Assembly: GCA_021819605.1 (NCBI GenBank)
Contig: JAKAQT010000005.1
Location: forward strand, 1 to 25,459
DNA length: 25,459 bases
Origin: Thermoplasmata archaeon
Lineage (GTDB): Archaea; Thermoplasmatota; Thermoplasmata; Thermoplasmatales; Thermoplasmataceae
Direction: 5' to 3'
In this document: piece after piece, positions 7,266 to 15,953 of the stretch
How the letters are laid out: every line of letters begins with the position of its first letter
Numbering within the stretch: position 1 is the first letter of the stretch
Notes under the pieces: generated by a model
Seen by the model: the letters and a program-made list of their open reading frames with translations, nothing else
What the model was told of the DNA's origin: nothing
The model's database searches: none
Translations under genes and position numbers: made by a program

Positions 7266-8105
7266 ATGGCTGCAATTGTATACGAGGGCAGAAGCATCTC
7301 CGACAGCATAGCCGAGAAAATCCGGAGAGAAATAGCTGTGCAGGGCCAGGCACCCAGGCTATCAGTTATACGAATTGGGAAAGATGCCGCATCAGCTTCT
7401 TATTTCAGGGCAAAGATCAGGAAGGGGCATGATCTGGGAATAGAAGTTGACGCACACTCACTTCCTCCGGAGACATCGGCAAAAGAGGCTTCAGATATCA
7501 TTGATTCCCTTGCAGCTGATCCGGAGGTGGATGGAATCATACTTGAAAATGAGGTTCCGGAACATCTCAGTTATGTGGAACTCGCCAACAGGATACCCTA
7601 CTGGAAGGACGTTGACGGCGCCACATATGCAAGCCTCGGCAGGCTGATGTCCGGAGCACCATGCCTGGCACCGGCAACTCCGCTTGCTGTGATGGAATTC
7701 ATGAGGGCCATGCAGGTTCCACAGGGATCGGCCGTGGCCATAATAAACAGGACAATAACGGTGGGGAAACCGCTTTCAATGCTCATGCTGTCATCAAATT
7801 ATACTCCGTTAATTCTGCACAGCCGGTCTTTGAAAATCCATGAAATCACACGATCGTGCGATGTTATAGTGGTTGCTGCAGGACATCCTGGATTTCTTAC
7901 ACCCGAATATGTCTCGGAAAGAACATCAGTCATAGATGTCGGAATAAACTCCAGGGGCGGGCAGATCACCGGGGATGCGGATTTCGAAAGTATTGCACCC
8001 ATTGTGAGGGCCATAACTCCGGTTCCCGGAGGTGTAGGTGCAGTCACTTCCACCATGGTGTTTTCCAACCTCATGGCTGCCAGGAAATTGAAACCGGGGA
8101 AGTGA
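7266..8105 (+). CDS. folD: Bifunctional methylenetetrahydrofolate dehydrogenase / methenyltetrahydrofolate cyclohydrolase
   Basis: FolD interconverts methylene-, methenyl- and formyl-tetrahydrofolate using NADP and supplies formyl groups, for example for purine synthesis. The 279-residue protein shows the catalytic Tyr/Lys stretch ASYFRAKIRKG (Lys about 50), NRTITVGKPLS in place of the usual SxxVGxP loop, DVIVVAAGHPGF, SVIDVGIN and the signature ITPVPGGVGAVTSTM. The usual QLPLP motif is ILENEVPEH here; I recall a similar ENPLP in the Thermoplasma enzyme, so this seems a lineage feature that may change cyclohydrolase behaviour. It starts 4 bases after the glucose dehydrogenase stop, which makes NADPH coupling through one transcript plausible. 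Confidence 0.93.
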   Translation: MAAIVYEGRSISDSIAEKIRREIAVQGQAPRLSVIRIGKDAASASYFRAKIRKGHDLGIEVDAHSLPPETSAKEASDIIDSLAADPEVDGIILENEVPEHLSYVELANRIPYWKDVDGATYASLGRLMSGAPCLAPATPLAVMEFMRAMQVPQGSAVAIINRTITVGKPLSMLMLSSNYTPLILHSRSLKIHEITRSCDVIVVAAGHPGFLTPEYVSERTSVIDVGINSRGGQITGDADFESIAPIVRAITPVPGGVGAVTSTMVFSNLMAARKLKPGK

Positions 8106-8106
8106 A

Positions 8107-8127
8107 GGCGAACTCTTCGATTTCGCC
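8107..8127 (+). repeat. Inverted repeat after folD
   Basis: GGCGAA and TTCGCC form a perfect 6-bp stem with a 9-base loop just after the folD stop. No T run follows directly, so it may be a transcript 3'-end structure rather than a terminator. Confidence 0.35.
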
Positions 8128-8135
8128 AGACACTG

Positions 8136-8149
8136 TAAATATTTATTTA
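8136..8149 (+). promoter_or_regulatory. TATA element for nadE
   Basis: TAAATATTTATTTA is centred about 30 bases before the nadE ATG at 8172, fitting a leaderless or nearly leaderless start. Confidence 0.55.
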
Positions 8150-8171
8150 TGCACCGCTGATAAAGATCAGA

Positions 8172-8903
8172 ATGTACAGTTTTAAGCCTCAGGAACAGTC
8201 AGAATTAATCACCGGTTTTCTCCGGGATCAGCTTTCAGGCCATATGGCAGTCATCGGGGTGAGTGGAGGCGTGGACAGTGCGCTCGTGCTTGCACTCCTT
8301 TCGAGAGCCATACCTGCGGAGAGGATTGTGGCAGTCCATCTCCCGGAAACAGACAGGCAGGGCGCTGACTACCAGGATGTAATGGAGCTCTCAAAGGCTA
8401 CAGGCGTGCCTGTGGAGATGAAACCAATATCCGGAATTGCAGAATCATTCTACAGGAACCTTGGTGTCACGGACACCAGGGCAGCAGGCAATATAAAGTC
8501 CCGGATACGTATGGTCATACTCTATTACCTTGCAAACATCAATGATGGCCTGGTGATAGGTACAACAAACAGGACTGAGTATGTGACAGGATACTACACA
8601 AAATATGGGGATGGCGCCTGCGACGTGGAACCCATCATGCACCTTCTGAAGTTCCAGGTCAGGGAGATGGCGAAATTCCTGGGTGTACCAGAAAGCATAA
8701 TAATGAAAAAGCCAAGTGCCGGCCTGTGGGAGAACCAGACTGATGAGGATGAGATGGGAATGACCTATGAAGAAGTGGACGAAGCCATAATTCGTATATT
8801 TGACAGGAAGGAACCACCATCTGGAGAAAATGACAGGAAGATAATGGAGATGTACAGCAGGAGCCAGCACAAGAGGAGGATGCCAGCATCGCTGCTGAGC
8901 TGA
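8172..8903 (+). CDS. nadE: NH3-dependent NAD+ synthetase
   Basis: This enzyme amidates nicotinate adenine dinucleotide with ATP and ammonia in the last step of NAD+ synthesis. The 243-residue product has the PP-loop SGGVDSALVLAL (Ser31 to about 42), GTTNRTEYVTGYYTKYGDGA with the substrate-binding residues, PIMHLLKFQVREMAKFLGVP, and the C-terminal PSAGLWENQTDEDEMGMTYEEVD. No glutaminase (nitrilase) domain is present, so free ammonia is the expected nitrogen donor. It starts from its own TATA element and is followed after 9 bases by the antiporter gene, which has a GAGGGG ribosome-binding site. The two are very likely cotranscribed. Confidence 0.95.
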   Translation: MYSFKPQEQSELITGFLRDQLSGHMAVIGVSGGVDSALVLALLSRAIPAERIVAVHLPETDRQGADYQDVMELSKATGVPVEMKPISGIAESFYRNLGVTDTRAAGNIKSRIRMVILYYLANINDGLVIGTTNRTEYVTGYYTKYGDGACDVEPIMHLLKFQVREMAKFLGVPESIIMKKPSAGLWENQTDEDEMGMTYEEVDEAIIRIFDRKEPPSGENDRKIMEMYSRSQHKRRMPASLLS

Positions 8904-8912
8904 GGGGAACTA

Positions 8913-10202
8913 ATGATATCGGCGTTCGAGGCACAGTATTATCAGATTAGCCTGATCCTTATACTTGCAGCCTTCGCCATACCAATATCAAGGAAAGCAG
9001 CAATTGCTGATATACCAATACTCATAATTCTTGGGATAATATTCGGACCCGTTCTTGAAATCATAAACCACACCTTTGCCTCAAACTTTCTCACCCAGTT
9101 CGGGGAGATAGGAATTGGCCTTCTTGGAATAATGATTATCCTGTATTACGAAAGCCATCACATGAATTTCAGGGTCATAAGGAGGCACTTTTTCAAGATA
9201 GCATCCCTCGATACCATTGGTGTCATCATCACCGCACTGGTAGCCGGATCAATCTTCTCCCTCATCTTCAGGGCACCGTTTTCAATCGGCTTCCTGTTCG
9301 GAGCAATAATATCACCCACAGATCCCGCAACGCTGATTCCACTGTTCAAAAGAATAAACATCAAGGATGATGTTTCCGGAACTCTTGTGGGGGAAAGCCT
9401 TTTCAACGATCCCATCGGTATAATCCTGGTTTCTGTGGCAATACTGCTCATCGCTCCGAACTCAACCTACATATCTTCCTTCTCCGGAATAGTGACAAGG
9501 CTTGGCTTTGCTTTCGGCTCCGTGGTATATTTCATAATACAGATCGCAATACCGTCGCTCATAGGCATATTTGTAGGCTTCACAGTCATCATCCTGAACC
9601 GGTTCCTGAATTTTGAAAACCTCATAGTTGGCCTCCTTCTGGGCATAGTGATTCTCGAATTCACAATAATGGAGGCGGTTGGAATCACGCCGTTCCCTGC
9701 CATAATCGCCACCGGGGCAATAGTGGGCAACTTCTCTGACAAGAGCATATTCTGGAGCAGGGAGGAAAGTTTCCAGGAGAACCTGTCATTCCTGGCACAG
9801 GCAGTCATCTTCCTGAGCCTTGGGAGCATGCTCACACGCCTGGAAATAGAACAGTATGCCCTTATCGGGATTGCCATGTCACTTCTGGTTATATTTGTGG
9901 CGCGGCCCCTGGCTGTATTCGGGTCTCTCTCATTCTTTCCCAAGAAGCGCAGCCGATCTGCCGTAGACCGAAGGACCATGGGTTTCTATTCCCTGGTTGG
10001 CCCAAGGGGAGTGGTATCAGTGGTTATGTCGACTGTCCCCTATACAATAGGTGTTACAACAGGCAACCCGCTTCTTCTTCACTACGGCACCATAATTGCT
10101 GTAGTTGTGTCATTTGTTGTGCTCTTCTCCATAATAATACAGACAGTTTATATTCCCATTGTGGCAAAAAAGCTTCTCAAACCACCTCAGAATGGCTCCT
10201 AA
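8913..10202 (+). CDS. CPA1-family Na+/H+ antiporter (NhaP-like)
   Basis: The 429-residue protein is a polytopic membrane protein with about 12 hydrophobic segments, starting with ISLILILAAFAIPIS. Two family signatures are clear: SPTDPATLIPLF (about 133-144) and GESLFNDPIGII (about 159-170), whose Asn-Asp pair is the cation and proton site of CPA1-type electroneutral exchangers. It should swap cytoplasmic Na+ (or K+) with protons. There is no C-terminal RCK/TrkA domain. The start at 8913 is set by a GAGGGG Shine-Dalgarno sequence about 8 bases upstream, one of few in this window, as expected for an internal operon gene behind nadE. Its stop overlaps the stop of the convergent ATPase gene by 3 bases. 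Confidence 0.92.
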   Translation: MISAFEAQYYQISLILILAAFAIPISRKAAIADIPILIILGIIFGPVLEIINHTFASNFLTQFGEIGIGLLGIMIILYYESHHMNFRVIRRHFFKIASLDTIGVIITALVAGSIFSLIFRAPFSIGFLFGAIISPTDPATLIPLFKRINIKDDVSGTLVGESLFNDPIGIILVSVAILLIAPNSTYISSFSGIVTRLGFAFGSVVYFIIQIAIPSLIGIFVGFTVIILNRFLNFENLIVGLLLGIVILEFTIMEAVGITPFPAIIATGAIVGNFSDKSIFWSREESFQENLSFLAQAVIFLSLGSMLTRLEIEQYALIGIAMSLLVIFVARPLAVFGSLSFFPKKRSRSAVDRRTMGFYSLVGPRGVVSVVMSTVPYTIGVTTGNPLLLHYGTIIAVVVSFVVLFSIIIQTVYIPIVAKKLLKPPQNGS

Positions 10203-11620
10203 AGCCCAAGTATCTTCAGTGCTCTTGCCGGATCCCTGGAATACAGGGATAAAAACTCGAAGACCTGATGGAATCTTGAAATCCCCATTTCCGACATCTT
10301 TTGAAGAATAGCCTTTCTCAGCATCATATTCTGGATAAGCGACTTCTCCTCAGTGCCTTCCCTGGTGGAAATACGCCTGAACACATAGCTGTAGCCTGAG
10401 TATGTGTATCTGCCGCCTTCGAACCTGAATATTGAGTTGGTCACTATATCGCCGCTTCCGGAGTCTATTCCGACAATTTCAGCAACCTCCCCAACATATC
10501 TCTTGAGCCTGCCATTTTCAATCCCTGTCTTCAGAACTATGATGGTATCCAGGGATGCTGTGAGGTTCCGCGGAATGCTTATCGGCCTTGATTCCAGCCT
10601 GTGTATGAATGTGGAAACATCATCGGCATGGAATGTTCCCATACCGAACCGCCCTGCAGACATTGCCTGGAAAACCGTGAAAGTTTCATGCCCCCTCACC
10701 TCACCCAGAATTATGTAATTGGGCCTGTGCCTGAGAGATGATTCAAGCAGGTCGAACATGCTTATCTCACTGGATTTCCCGCCCTGGTTCTCATCTGTCC
10801 CGGGAGTAACACGGGTCACGGCGGCTATCCAGTTCTGGTGCGCAAGGTTGATCTCTCTGGTATCCTCAATGGTCACTATCTTTCTGTCGGGAGGTATGAA
10901 GGAGAGAACTGCGTTGAGGAAGGTGGTCTTTCCGCTTGCTGTGCCGCCCACTATCATTATGTTTGCACCGCTTTCTATGATTGTCCACAGGTATGCCATG
11001 ACGGCATTGTCCGCAGTGCCAGTATCCATAAGATCAACAGGGCTCATGGGCGTTTCCCTGAATCTCCTTATGGAAAATGTTGGGCCCCTTGATGTGATAT
11101 ACCTTCCAATGGAGGCCTGAAGCCTTGACCCGTCAGGCAGTGTGGCCTCCATGATTGGCGAAGATGCGGAAATCTGCTTGCCTCCGAACTGGGAGAGCCT
11201 TCTTACATACGAGTTCAGATCCTCCTCATTGCTGAACACTATGCTGGTGGGTATGTAACCATACTCCCTGATAAAAACATATACGGGAATTCCAGGGCCG
11301 TCACATGAAATATCCTCAATCCTGGGGTCATGCATCAGCGGTTCAACTATCTGCAAACCGATGGCATATCTGCTCACATAGTAAAGCAGTGTGCGCATGG
11401 ACCCGTTTTCATGGTTATGTGCTTCAATATACTGCTCCACAGTCTCTGTACCGGGATTTTCAAGGTATCCTGATCGGATACTGTCAACCTCCTTCATTAG
11501 ATCATCACCGGGGGGTCTTTCATTGATCCTGTAGTTCACCTTTCCATCAGAATCTCTGACTATACTGATCTCGGCAACTCCCCCCTCAATCTCGTATTTT
11601 TCCAGCACTCCCCGGTCCAT
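10199..11620 (-). CDS. Type IV pilus / type II secretion-like ATPase (FlaI/GspE/TadA superfamily), operon gene 4
   Basis: The 473-residue protein belongs to the secretion ATPases that form hexamers under the membrane and drive assembly or export of pilin-like proteins. An N-terminal domain (1-100) leads into IEDISCDGPGIPVYVF (101-116). Then come Walker A GGTASGKTT (225-233), the Asp box IEDTRE (251-256), Walker B YIILGEVRG (302-310) and the His box GTFHADD (328-334); all are intact, so ATP hydrolysis is expected. It starts one base after the preceding T2SSF gene. It is the second ATPase of this four-gene operon, and its SCDGPGIPV block is also present in the first, pointing to an old duplication. 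No pilin or class III signal peptide gene is visible nearby, so the exported substrate is unknown. Confidence 0.93.
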   Translation of the reverse strand: MDRGVLEKYEIEGGVAEISIVRDSDGKVNYRINERPPGDDLMKEVDSIRSGYLENPGTETVEQYIEAHNHENGSMRTLLYYVSRYAIGLQIVEPLMHDPRIEDISCDGPGIPVYVFIREYGYIPTSIVFSNEEDLNSYVRRLSQFGGKQISASSPIMEATLPDGSRLQASIGRYITSRGPTFSIRRFRETPMSPVDLMDTGTADNAVMAYLWTIIESGANIMIVGGTASGKTTFLNAVLSFIPPDRKIVTIEDTREINLAHQNWIAAVTRVTPGTDENQGGKSSEISMFDLLESSLRHRPNYIILGEVRGHETFTVFQAMSAGRFGMGTFHADDVSTFIHRLESRPISIPRNLTASLDTIIVLKTGIENGRLKRYVGEVAEIVGIDSGSGDIVTNSIFRFEGGRYTYSGYSYVFRRISTREGTEEKSLIQNMMLRKAILQKMSEMGISRFHQVFEFLSLYSRDPARALKILGL

Positions 11621-11621
11621 T

Positions 11622-12446
11622 TCAGATCACCCCGGCTATTGCAAGCACCAGTGACGAAATGAGCAGCATTGATCCCATTTCAAGAAATCCGGATGACGGG
11701 TTCCTGTTCTTCACCATTCCTATGATTGCACCGATACCGGCGGCCTCCACATAAATGCCTATGTCAAATATTCTTTCCAGTACTGTTGCCCCGGTGGAAT
11801 GAAAAGCAAACGCTCCGGTGTTGCTGAGCTTTATGGCATGGAAGAACTGAAGATCAATTATAAGTATGACGATAAAGAACACAGCGAAGGAGACCATGAG
11901 GATCAGGTTGTAGTTCCTCATCTCGGCAACGCGTTCCTCCCTCAGGAGCTGAAGCTGGGATGTGAAATTTGAAATGAGGCTAATGACGTCAGCTGTGTTG
12001 CTTCCCGATTCGCCGGCTTTGCGCAGTATCACGCCAATTCTCTGCAGATCCATGATGCCAATGGACTGCCCGAAGTTCTCCATTGCTTCCTCCACAGGTT
12101 CTCCCCCCTTCACCTTTCTTGCCAGTTCCTTTATCTCGGGATTGAGCGACCCATAATCGTTTGCTGAAACCCTGACCACCGCGTCAGAAAGTGGAACCCC
12201 ATACATGGTGTAATCAGACAGGTCCCTGAGGAATTCAGGCAGGTTCTTCCTGGCACTGTCAATCTGTGAAAGCCTCATTTTCCTCAGAACCCCTGCAGGG
12301 ATGAGCACAATTGAAGCTGCAAATGGTATGGAGAAGAGCAGGATGCTGTCGTTCCTTCCCATGCGGACGGAGAGCACAGTGACGGCTGCAGCTATGAGGA
12401 ATGCCACGGTTATGGACACTGCTGATATGGCAGTTTCTCTTCTCAT
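11622..12446 (-). CDS. T2SSF-domain membrane protein (TadC/FlaJ-like), operon gene 3
   Basis: The 274-residue protein is the platform-type membrane component that partners a secretion ATPase. Two N-terminal hydrophobic segments (about 10-26 and 36-52) precede a cytoplasmic T2SSF domain containing LPEFLRDLSDYTMYGVPLSD and MDLQRIGVILRKAGESG. Further hydrophobic segments follow (LILMVSFAVFFIVILIIDL, then two near the C-terminus). It overlaps the previous gene by 4 bases (ATGA), implying translational coupling, and is followed after one base by the second ATPase. Tad-type systems carry two such proteins in tandem, and that is the arrangement seen here. Which of the two pairs with which ATPase cannot be told. 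Confidence 0.87.
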   Translation of the reverse strand: MRRETAISAVSITVAFLIAAAVTVLSVRMGRNDSILLFSIPFAASIVLIPAGVLRKMRLSQIDSARKNLPEFLRDLSDYTMYGVPLSDAVVRVSANDYGSLNPEIKELARKVKGGEPVEEAMENFGQSIGIMDLQRIGVILRKAGESGSNTADVISLISNFTSQLQLLREERVAEMRNYNLILMVSFAVFFIVILIIDLQFFHAIKLSNTGAFAFHSTGATVLERIFDIGIYVEAAGIGAIIGMVKNRNPSSGFLEMGSMLLISSLVLAIAGVI

Positions 12447-13354
12447 AGTTCTATCTCACCCTCCGTACTTCCGAAGAAGTATGCAAATATGCCCAGCAGT
12501 GCCGGTATGATCACTGCCACAGTGAATATGAGAATCACAATGTATCCGGCAGGGGGAACGGGAGACAGGAAGGCGACGACACCCACTATGATCATCAGTA
12601 TGAGGGGAAACGCAACTCCCACCGTTACAAAGCTCTCAGCAAGTATTCCCATTGAATCGGAATTCTGCCTTATTCTGGACCTCAGTTCCTCCTGGAACTG
12701 CTGTGCCTTTGACGTGAAGTAGGACTTGAGGTCACCGCCGGAATTTACGCTCGTAATTATTCCCTGAAGAAAGTCTGCAAATCTCTGGCTCGGCGAATTC
12801 TTGGCAGCTTCCCTTATGGAACTCATTATATCCTGTCCGAAGACAGAAGTCCTGAGCCAAATGCTCCTGGCCTCCCTGCTGACCTCGCCGTACTGCCTGC
12901 TCTCGCCCAGGTCCCTGAATATTATGTCAACAGGTATGTCCGCCGAAGCCATTGTGGCAAAATAGCCGATAGTAACTGTCAGGATGGAATCTATCTTTCT
13001 TCTCCTCACTCTTACAACATTTACGGGCAGTTCAAGGAACAGCGCAACGAATGCAACAATGGCAAGAAAGCTCGTTGAGGCAATAATGATATTTAGAGAC
13101 GGAAAAAGATGCAGAAAAATTGAGTCTATTGCCACCAGAATCGCACCAAATATTATGGAATAGAGGATAGCCTCAGAATAGAATTCAACTCCGCTCATTC
13201 CCATCTTGGCCCTTCTCAGGTTCCTTTCCATGGATTCCTGATTCACGTGGCTGGAAAGGAACTTCCCGAAAAACCTGACGGCATAGCGCCTCATTGCTGG
13301 CACACGAAATTCACTATTCCGCTTATTCGCTGCACGCAGTGAGCCGGGAAACAT
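12443..13354 (-). CDS. T2SSF-domain membrane protein (TadB/FlaJ-like), operon gene 2
   Basis: The 303-residue protein is the second platform-type membrane component of the operon. A basic N-terminus (about 1-50) is followed by two hydrophobic segments (about 60-80 and 88-110), a cytoplasmic T2SSF domain including VTIGYFATMASADIPVDIIF and DFLQGIITSVNSGGDLKSYF, and two C-terminal segments. Its start codon overlaps the stop of the first ATPase gene by one base (TGATG), and its end overlaps the next start by 4 bases, so these genes are almost certainly translated from one message. It differs clearly from its neighbour in length and N-terminus, so the pair is not a recent tandem copy. Confidence 0.87.
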   Translation of the reverse strand: MFPGSLRAANKRNSEFRVPAMRRYAVRFFGKFLSSHVNQESMERNLRRAKMGMSGVEFYSEAILYSIIFGAILVAIDSIFLHLFPSLNIIIASTSFLAIVAFVALFLELPVNVVRVRRRKIDSILTVTIGYFATMASADIPVDIIFRDLGESRQYGEVSREARSIWLRTSVFGQDIMSSIREAAKNSPSQRFADFLQGIITSVNSGGDLKSYFTSKAQQFQEELRSRIRQNSDSMGILAESFVTVGVAFPLILMIIVGVVAFLSPVPPAGYIVILIFTVAVIIPALLGIFAYFFGSTEGEIEL

Positions 13355-14838
13355 CAGTTACCTCCCATATATGATCGCTGAATTGTCTCAGCCAGATCGG
13401 CATGTTTCATTTTAGAATCTGCTGAATCCTTGAGGATATGTGCCCTGGCCTGCAATATCCTCGAAACTTCTTCAACCGGGATGGATCTCTGTTCTGCAAT
13501 CTTTTTCAAGAGCATGCTGTTTCCAGAGAACCAGAAAGTATCATCTGCCGGATCATGCGTGAAGACACGGTTGTAGGTTATGTCCCCGGTCCTCGAATCA
13601 ATTCCTGCGATTTCGTCTATCTCCGTTATTCTCCTTACCTTTTTCTCGCCTTTCCTTACAAAATTGATGAATATTACTATGTTCAGGTATGAAATCATGA
13701 GTTTCGGCACGTTCATGGGTTCATTCTCCAGCCTGTTCATTAATGATTCCATGGAATCTGCATGAACCGTGGAATAGGTGGTGTGTCCCGTTGCCATTGC
13801 CTGGAAGAGTGCATACATTTCCCTTCCTCTGACCTCACCTACAACTATGTAGGTGGGCCTCTGCCGCATAGCTACCTTAACAAGATCAAACAGTCCGAAG
13901 GATGATATCCCCGTGAGGCTTTCCCGCTCAATCTCCCGGGTTTCGGCAGCGACCCAGTTCTCGTGTGACAGGTTGAGTTCCCTTGTGTCCTCGATGCTGA
14001 AAATCTTTGTATTCACTGGTGCGAACATGAGAATAGAGTTCAGTGCTGAAGTCTTGCCTGATCCCGGTGCTCCCACAATAAGTGCAGAATTCAGGTTCTC
14101 CACCATCATCCAGAGATATGACATCATTTCAGGGCTTGCAGTTCCCAGGTGTATGAGTTCAGCTGGAGTGAACGGGCTTTCCCTGAACAGACGGATGGTA
14201 AAGGCCGGACCCCTGCCTGAAATTTCCCCCGAATATATTGCCTCAACCCTGTGGCCGTCACGGGTTATTCCGTCCAGAAGTGGTGTATTGATGGAGATTG
14301 ACTTCCCGCACATCTGGGAAAGCCTCACTATAAAAGATGAAAGCTGCACTGAATCCCTGAATGTGATATTTGTTGATATGGAGCCAAAATCACTATGGAA
14401 TATGAATACCGGAATTCCAGGGCCGTCACAGGATATATCCTCTATTTTTCCATCCCTGACAAGCGGATCTATGATCCCATAGCCGTTGAAATCCCTGTTC
14501 AGATAATACATGTATTTTTCTCTTAGTTCTCCCTTTATCCACGGCATTCTCTCGTGTATGAATGATTCAATGAGGGCACTCATGTCCAGCGAAAGATCCT
14601 GAGAAGCTCCAGCCATGTCAGGAATGAAAGTCCAGATCATCTCTTCCAGCCGCCCTACCTCGCCCATCTCTTTTCCAGTGAGCTTGGGTTCCTCCACATT
14701 GCAGAGAATCTCTGAGTTCTCGGGTGACCTGAAAATGTTGATTCTTGCTCTGCCTCCCAACAGATCGTATGAATCGAGCACTTCACCGGGCCCATCCCAT
14801 TTTGCCGCTTCCTCTGGGGAATCTCTTTTAGAATCCAT
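13354..14838 (-). CDS. Type IV pilus / type II secretion-like ATPase (FlaI/GspE/TadA superfamily), operon gene 1
   Basis: The 494-residue protein is the first ATPase of the operon. A poorly conserved N-terminal part (1-105) precedes the shared IEDISCDGPGIPVFIF block (132-147). Walker A GAPGSGKTS (256-264), Asp box IEDTRE (282-287), Walker B VVGEVRGRE (332-340) and the His box STVHAD (356-361) are intact. The C-terminal part ends in a basic helical stretch. The ATG at 14838 was chosen; a TTG two codons upstream is the alternative. The only strong TATA element of the operon lies at 14869-14880. Two active-looking, clearly diverged ATPases in one operon could form separate hexamers (for example extension and retraction) or a mixed ring. 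Confidence 0.93.
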   Translation of the reverse strand: MDSKRDSPEEAAKWDGPGEVLDSYDLLGGRARINIFRSPENSEILCNVEEPKLTGKEMGEVGRLEEMIWTFIPDMAGASQDLSLDMSALIESFIHERMPWIKGELREKYMYYLNRDFNGYGIIDPLVRDGKIEDISCDGPGIPVFIFHSDFGSISTNITFRDSVQLSSFIVRLSQMCGKSISINTPLLDGITRDGHRVEAIYSGEISGRGPAFTIRLFRESPFTPAELIHLGTASPEMMSYLWMMVENLNSALIVGAPGSGKTSALNSILMFAPVNTKIFSIEDTRELNLSHENWVAAETREIERESLTGISSFGLFDLVKVAMRQRPTYIVVGEVRGREMYALFQAMATGHTTYSTVHADSMESLMNRLENEPMNVPKLMISYLNIVIFINFVRKGEKKVRRITEIDEIAGIDSRTGDITYNRVFTHDPADDTFWFSGNSMLLKKIAEQRSIPVEEVSRILQARAHILKDSADSKMKHADLAETIQRSYMGGN

Positions 14839-14868
14839 TACCAAGCTAGAGAACTAAGTGTTTCGTCT

Positions 14869-14880
14869 GTATAAAAATTA
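14869..14880 (-). promoter_or_regulatory. TATA element for the secretion-ATPase operon
   Basis: TAATTTTTATAC on the minus strand is centred about 36 bases before the ATG at 14838. It is the only convincing promoter for the four overlapping genes at 10199-14838. Confidence 0.5.
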
Positions 14881-14933
14881 TCAGTGTTGTGTGTTTCGCT
14901 ATGGTCTCATTGCTGAAAAACATACGTGTGGAT

Positions 14934-14948
14934 TATAATGTTAATATG
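14934..14948 (+). promoter_or_regulatory. TATA region for the first aldo/keto reductase
   Basis: A/T-rich sequence including AATGTTAATATG is centred about 28 bases before the ATG at 14969 and only 13 before the ATG at 14954, so it favours the later start. Confidence 0.4.
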
Positions 14949-14968
14949 CGCAAATGCATGATCAGCTG

Positions 14969-15856
14969 ATGGAAAGAGTAAGATTTGCAAGGACAGAAGC
15001 TCAGGTTAGCCCAATGGGGGTAGGCACGTATTATGACTTCAGATGGATAGCACCAGCCAAGATCTTGGGAATAAAAGCCGGCAGACAGAGGCGTGTTGAG
15101 GCAATTAAGGCTGCAATTGCATCAGGAATAAATCTCATCGATTCTGCAGAGCTCTACCAGAGTGAACCACTTGTGGCGGAGGCCATAAAGGGGATGCCTC
15201 GTGAAGAGATATTTCTGGCTACAAAGGTGATGCCGCTTCACTTTTCATATGATTCTTTAATTAAATCATGTGAAAGAAGCCTGAGAAATCTCGGAACAGA
15301 TTACATTGATCTCTACCAGATGCATTTTCCGTCTTCAAACAAGAACAGGATAAAGGAAGGAATCAGGGCGATGGAGCATCTTGTGGATCAGGGGAAGATA
15401 AGATACATTGGAATCAGCAACTTCACTCTTGCACAGACTGAAGAAGCTGTATCTTGGCTTAAAAAATATCCCCTGAGTTCCACACAGATGAATTTCAGCC
15501 TGGCACACAGGAACATCGAGAAGGACCTGCTTCCTTACTGCAGGGAGAATGGTATTGCCATTCTGGCATATTTCCCGCTCGGACACGGCAAACTGGCAGG
15601 TACTTCCGCCGTAAATCAGGATTTAATGAAGGCAATTGAAAATCAGCATGGGAAGAAGACAGCAACCCAGATAGTATTAAACTGGTTTATGAGCAAATAC
15701 GAATTTGTATTTCCAATTCCGCGGGCATCAAATCCCGATCATGTAAAAGAAAACGCAGGTGCCATGGGCTGGCAAATGACTCCTGAAGAGGTAGAGATGC
15801 TTGAACGTTCCATTGAAAAGATAAGGGGCCCATTCAACCCTGTGGACCGCTCTTAA
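14969..15856 (+). CDS. Aldo/keto reductase (first of two)
   Basis: The 295-residue protein is a monomeric TIM-barrel NADPH-dependent oxidoreductase of the AKR superfamily. Catalytic residues are visible: Asp and Tyr in LIDSAELYQSE, Lys in FLATKVMP and His in LYQMHFPS. Family signatures GKIRYIGISNFT and the cofactor-binding IPRASNPDHVKENAGAM are present. The substrate cannot be read from sequence. The N-terminus MERVRFARTEAQVSPMGVG matches the usual AKR beginning, and TATA spacing supports it; an ATG five codons upstream (14954) is the alternative. It is divergent from the secretion operon and lies directly before tRNA-Ala. It is only distantly similar to the second reductase at 20394-21356. 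Confidence 0.9.
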   Translation: MERVRFARTEAQVSPMGVGTYYDFRWIAPAKILGIKAGRQRRVEAIKAAIASGINLIDSAELYQSEPLVAEAIKGMPREEIFLATKVMPLHFSYDSLIKSCERSLRNLGTDYIDLYQMHFPSSNKNRIKEGIRAMEHLVDQGKIRYIGISNFTLAQTEEAVSWLKKYPLSSTQMNFSLAHRNIEKDLLPYCRENGIAILAYFPLGHGKLAGTSAVNQDLMKAIENQHGKKTATQIVLNWFMSKYEFVFPIPRASNPDHVKENAGAMGWQMTPEEVEMLERSIEKIRGPFNPVDRS

Positions 15857-15896
15857 GGGGCCACTCAGCCTCTTGCATTTCATGGAAGCCCTTAGG

Positions 15897-15908
15897 ATAA
15901 TATTTATA
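15897..15908 (+). promoter_or_regulatory. TATA element for tRNA-Ala
   Basis: ATAATATTTATA lies about 50 bases before the first base of the tRNA. A start near 15930 would give a leader of roughly 20 to 25 bases, which contains the inverted repeat at 15931-15949. Confidence 0.5.
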
Positions 15909-15930
15909 GGCATTTTCTCAATCAGGGCTG

Positions 15931-15949
15931 GTCTGTCTTTTTAACAGAC
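15931..15949 (+). repeat. Inverted repeat in the tRNA-Ala leader
   Basis: GTCTGT and ACAGAC form a perfect 6-bp stem with a 7-base T-rich loop, ending 4 bases before the mature tRNA. It may shape RNase P processing of the leader, or may be chance. Confidence 0.4.
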
Positions 15950-15953
15950 ATCC

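Noticed and set aside
9467..9979. 170-codon minus-strand frame opposite the antiporter
   Set aside because: Met/Arg/Ile-rich translation is the mirror of hydrophobic transmembrane codons, a common artefact.
13853..14482. 209-codon open frame on the plus strand inside the first ATPase gene
   Set aside because: It is antisense to a well-conserved ATPase, has a low-complexity Ser/Pro/Arg-rich translation typical of shadow frames and no promoter.
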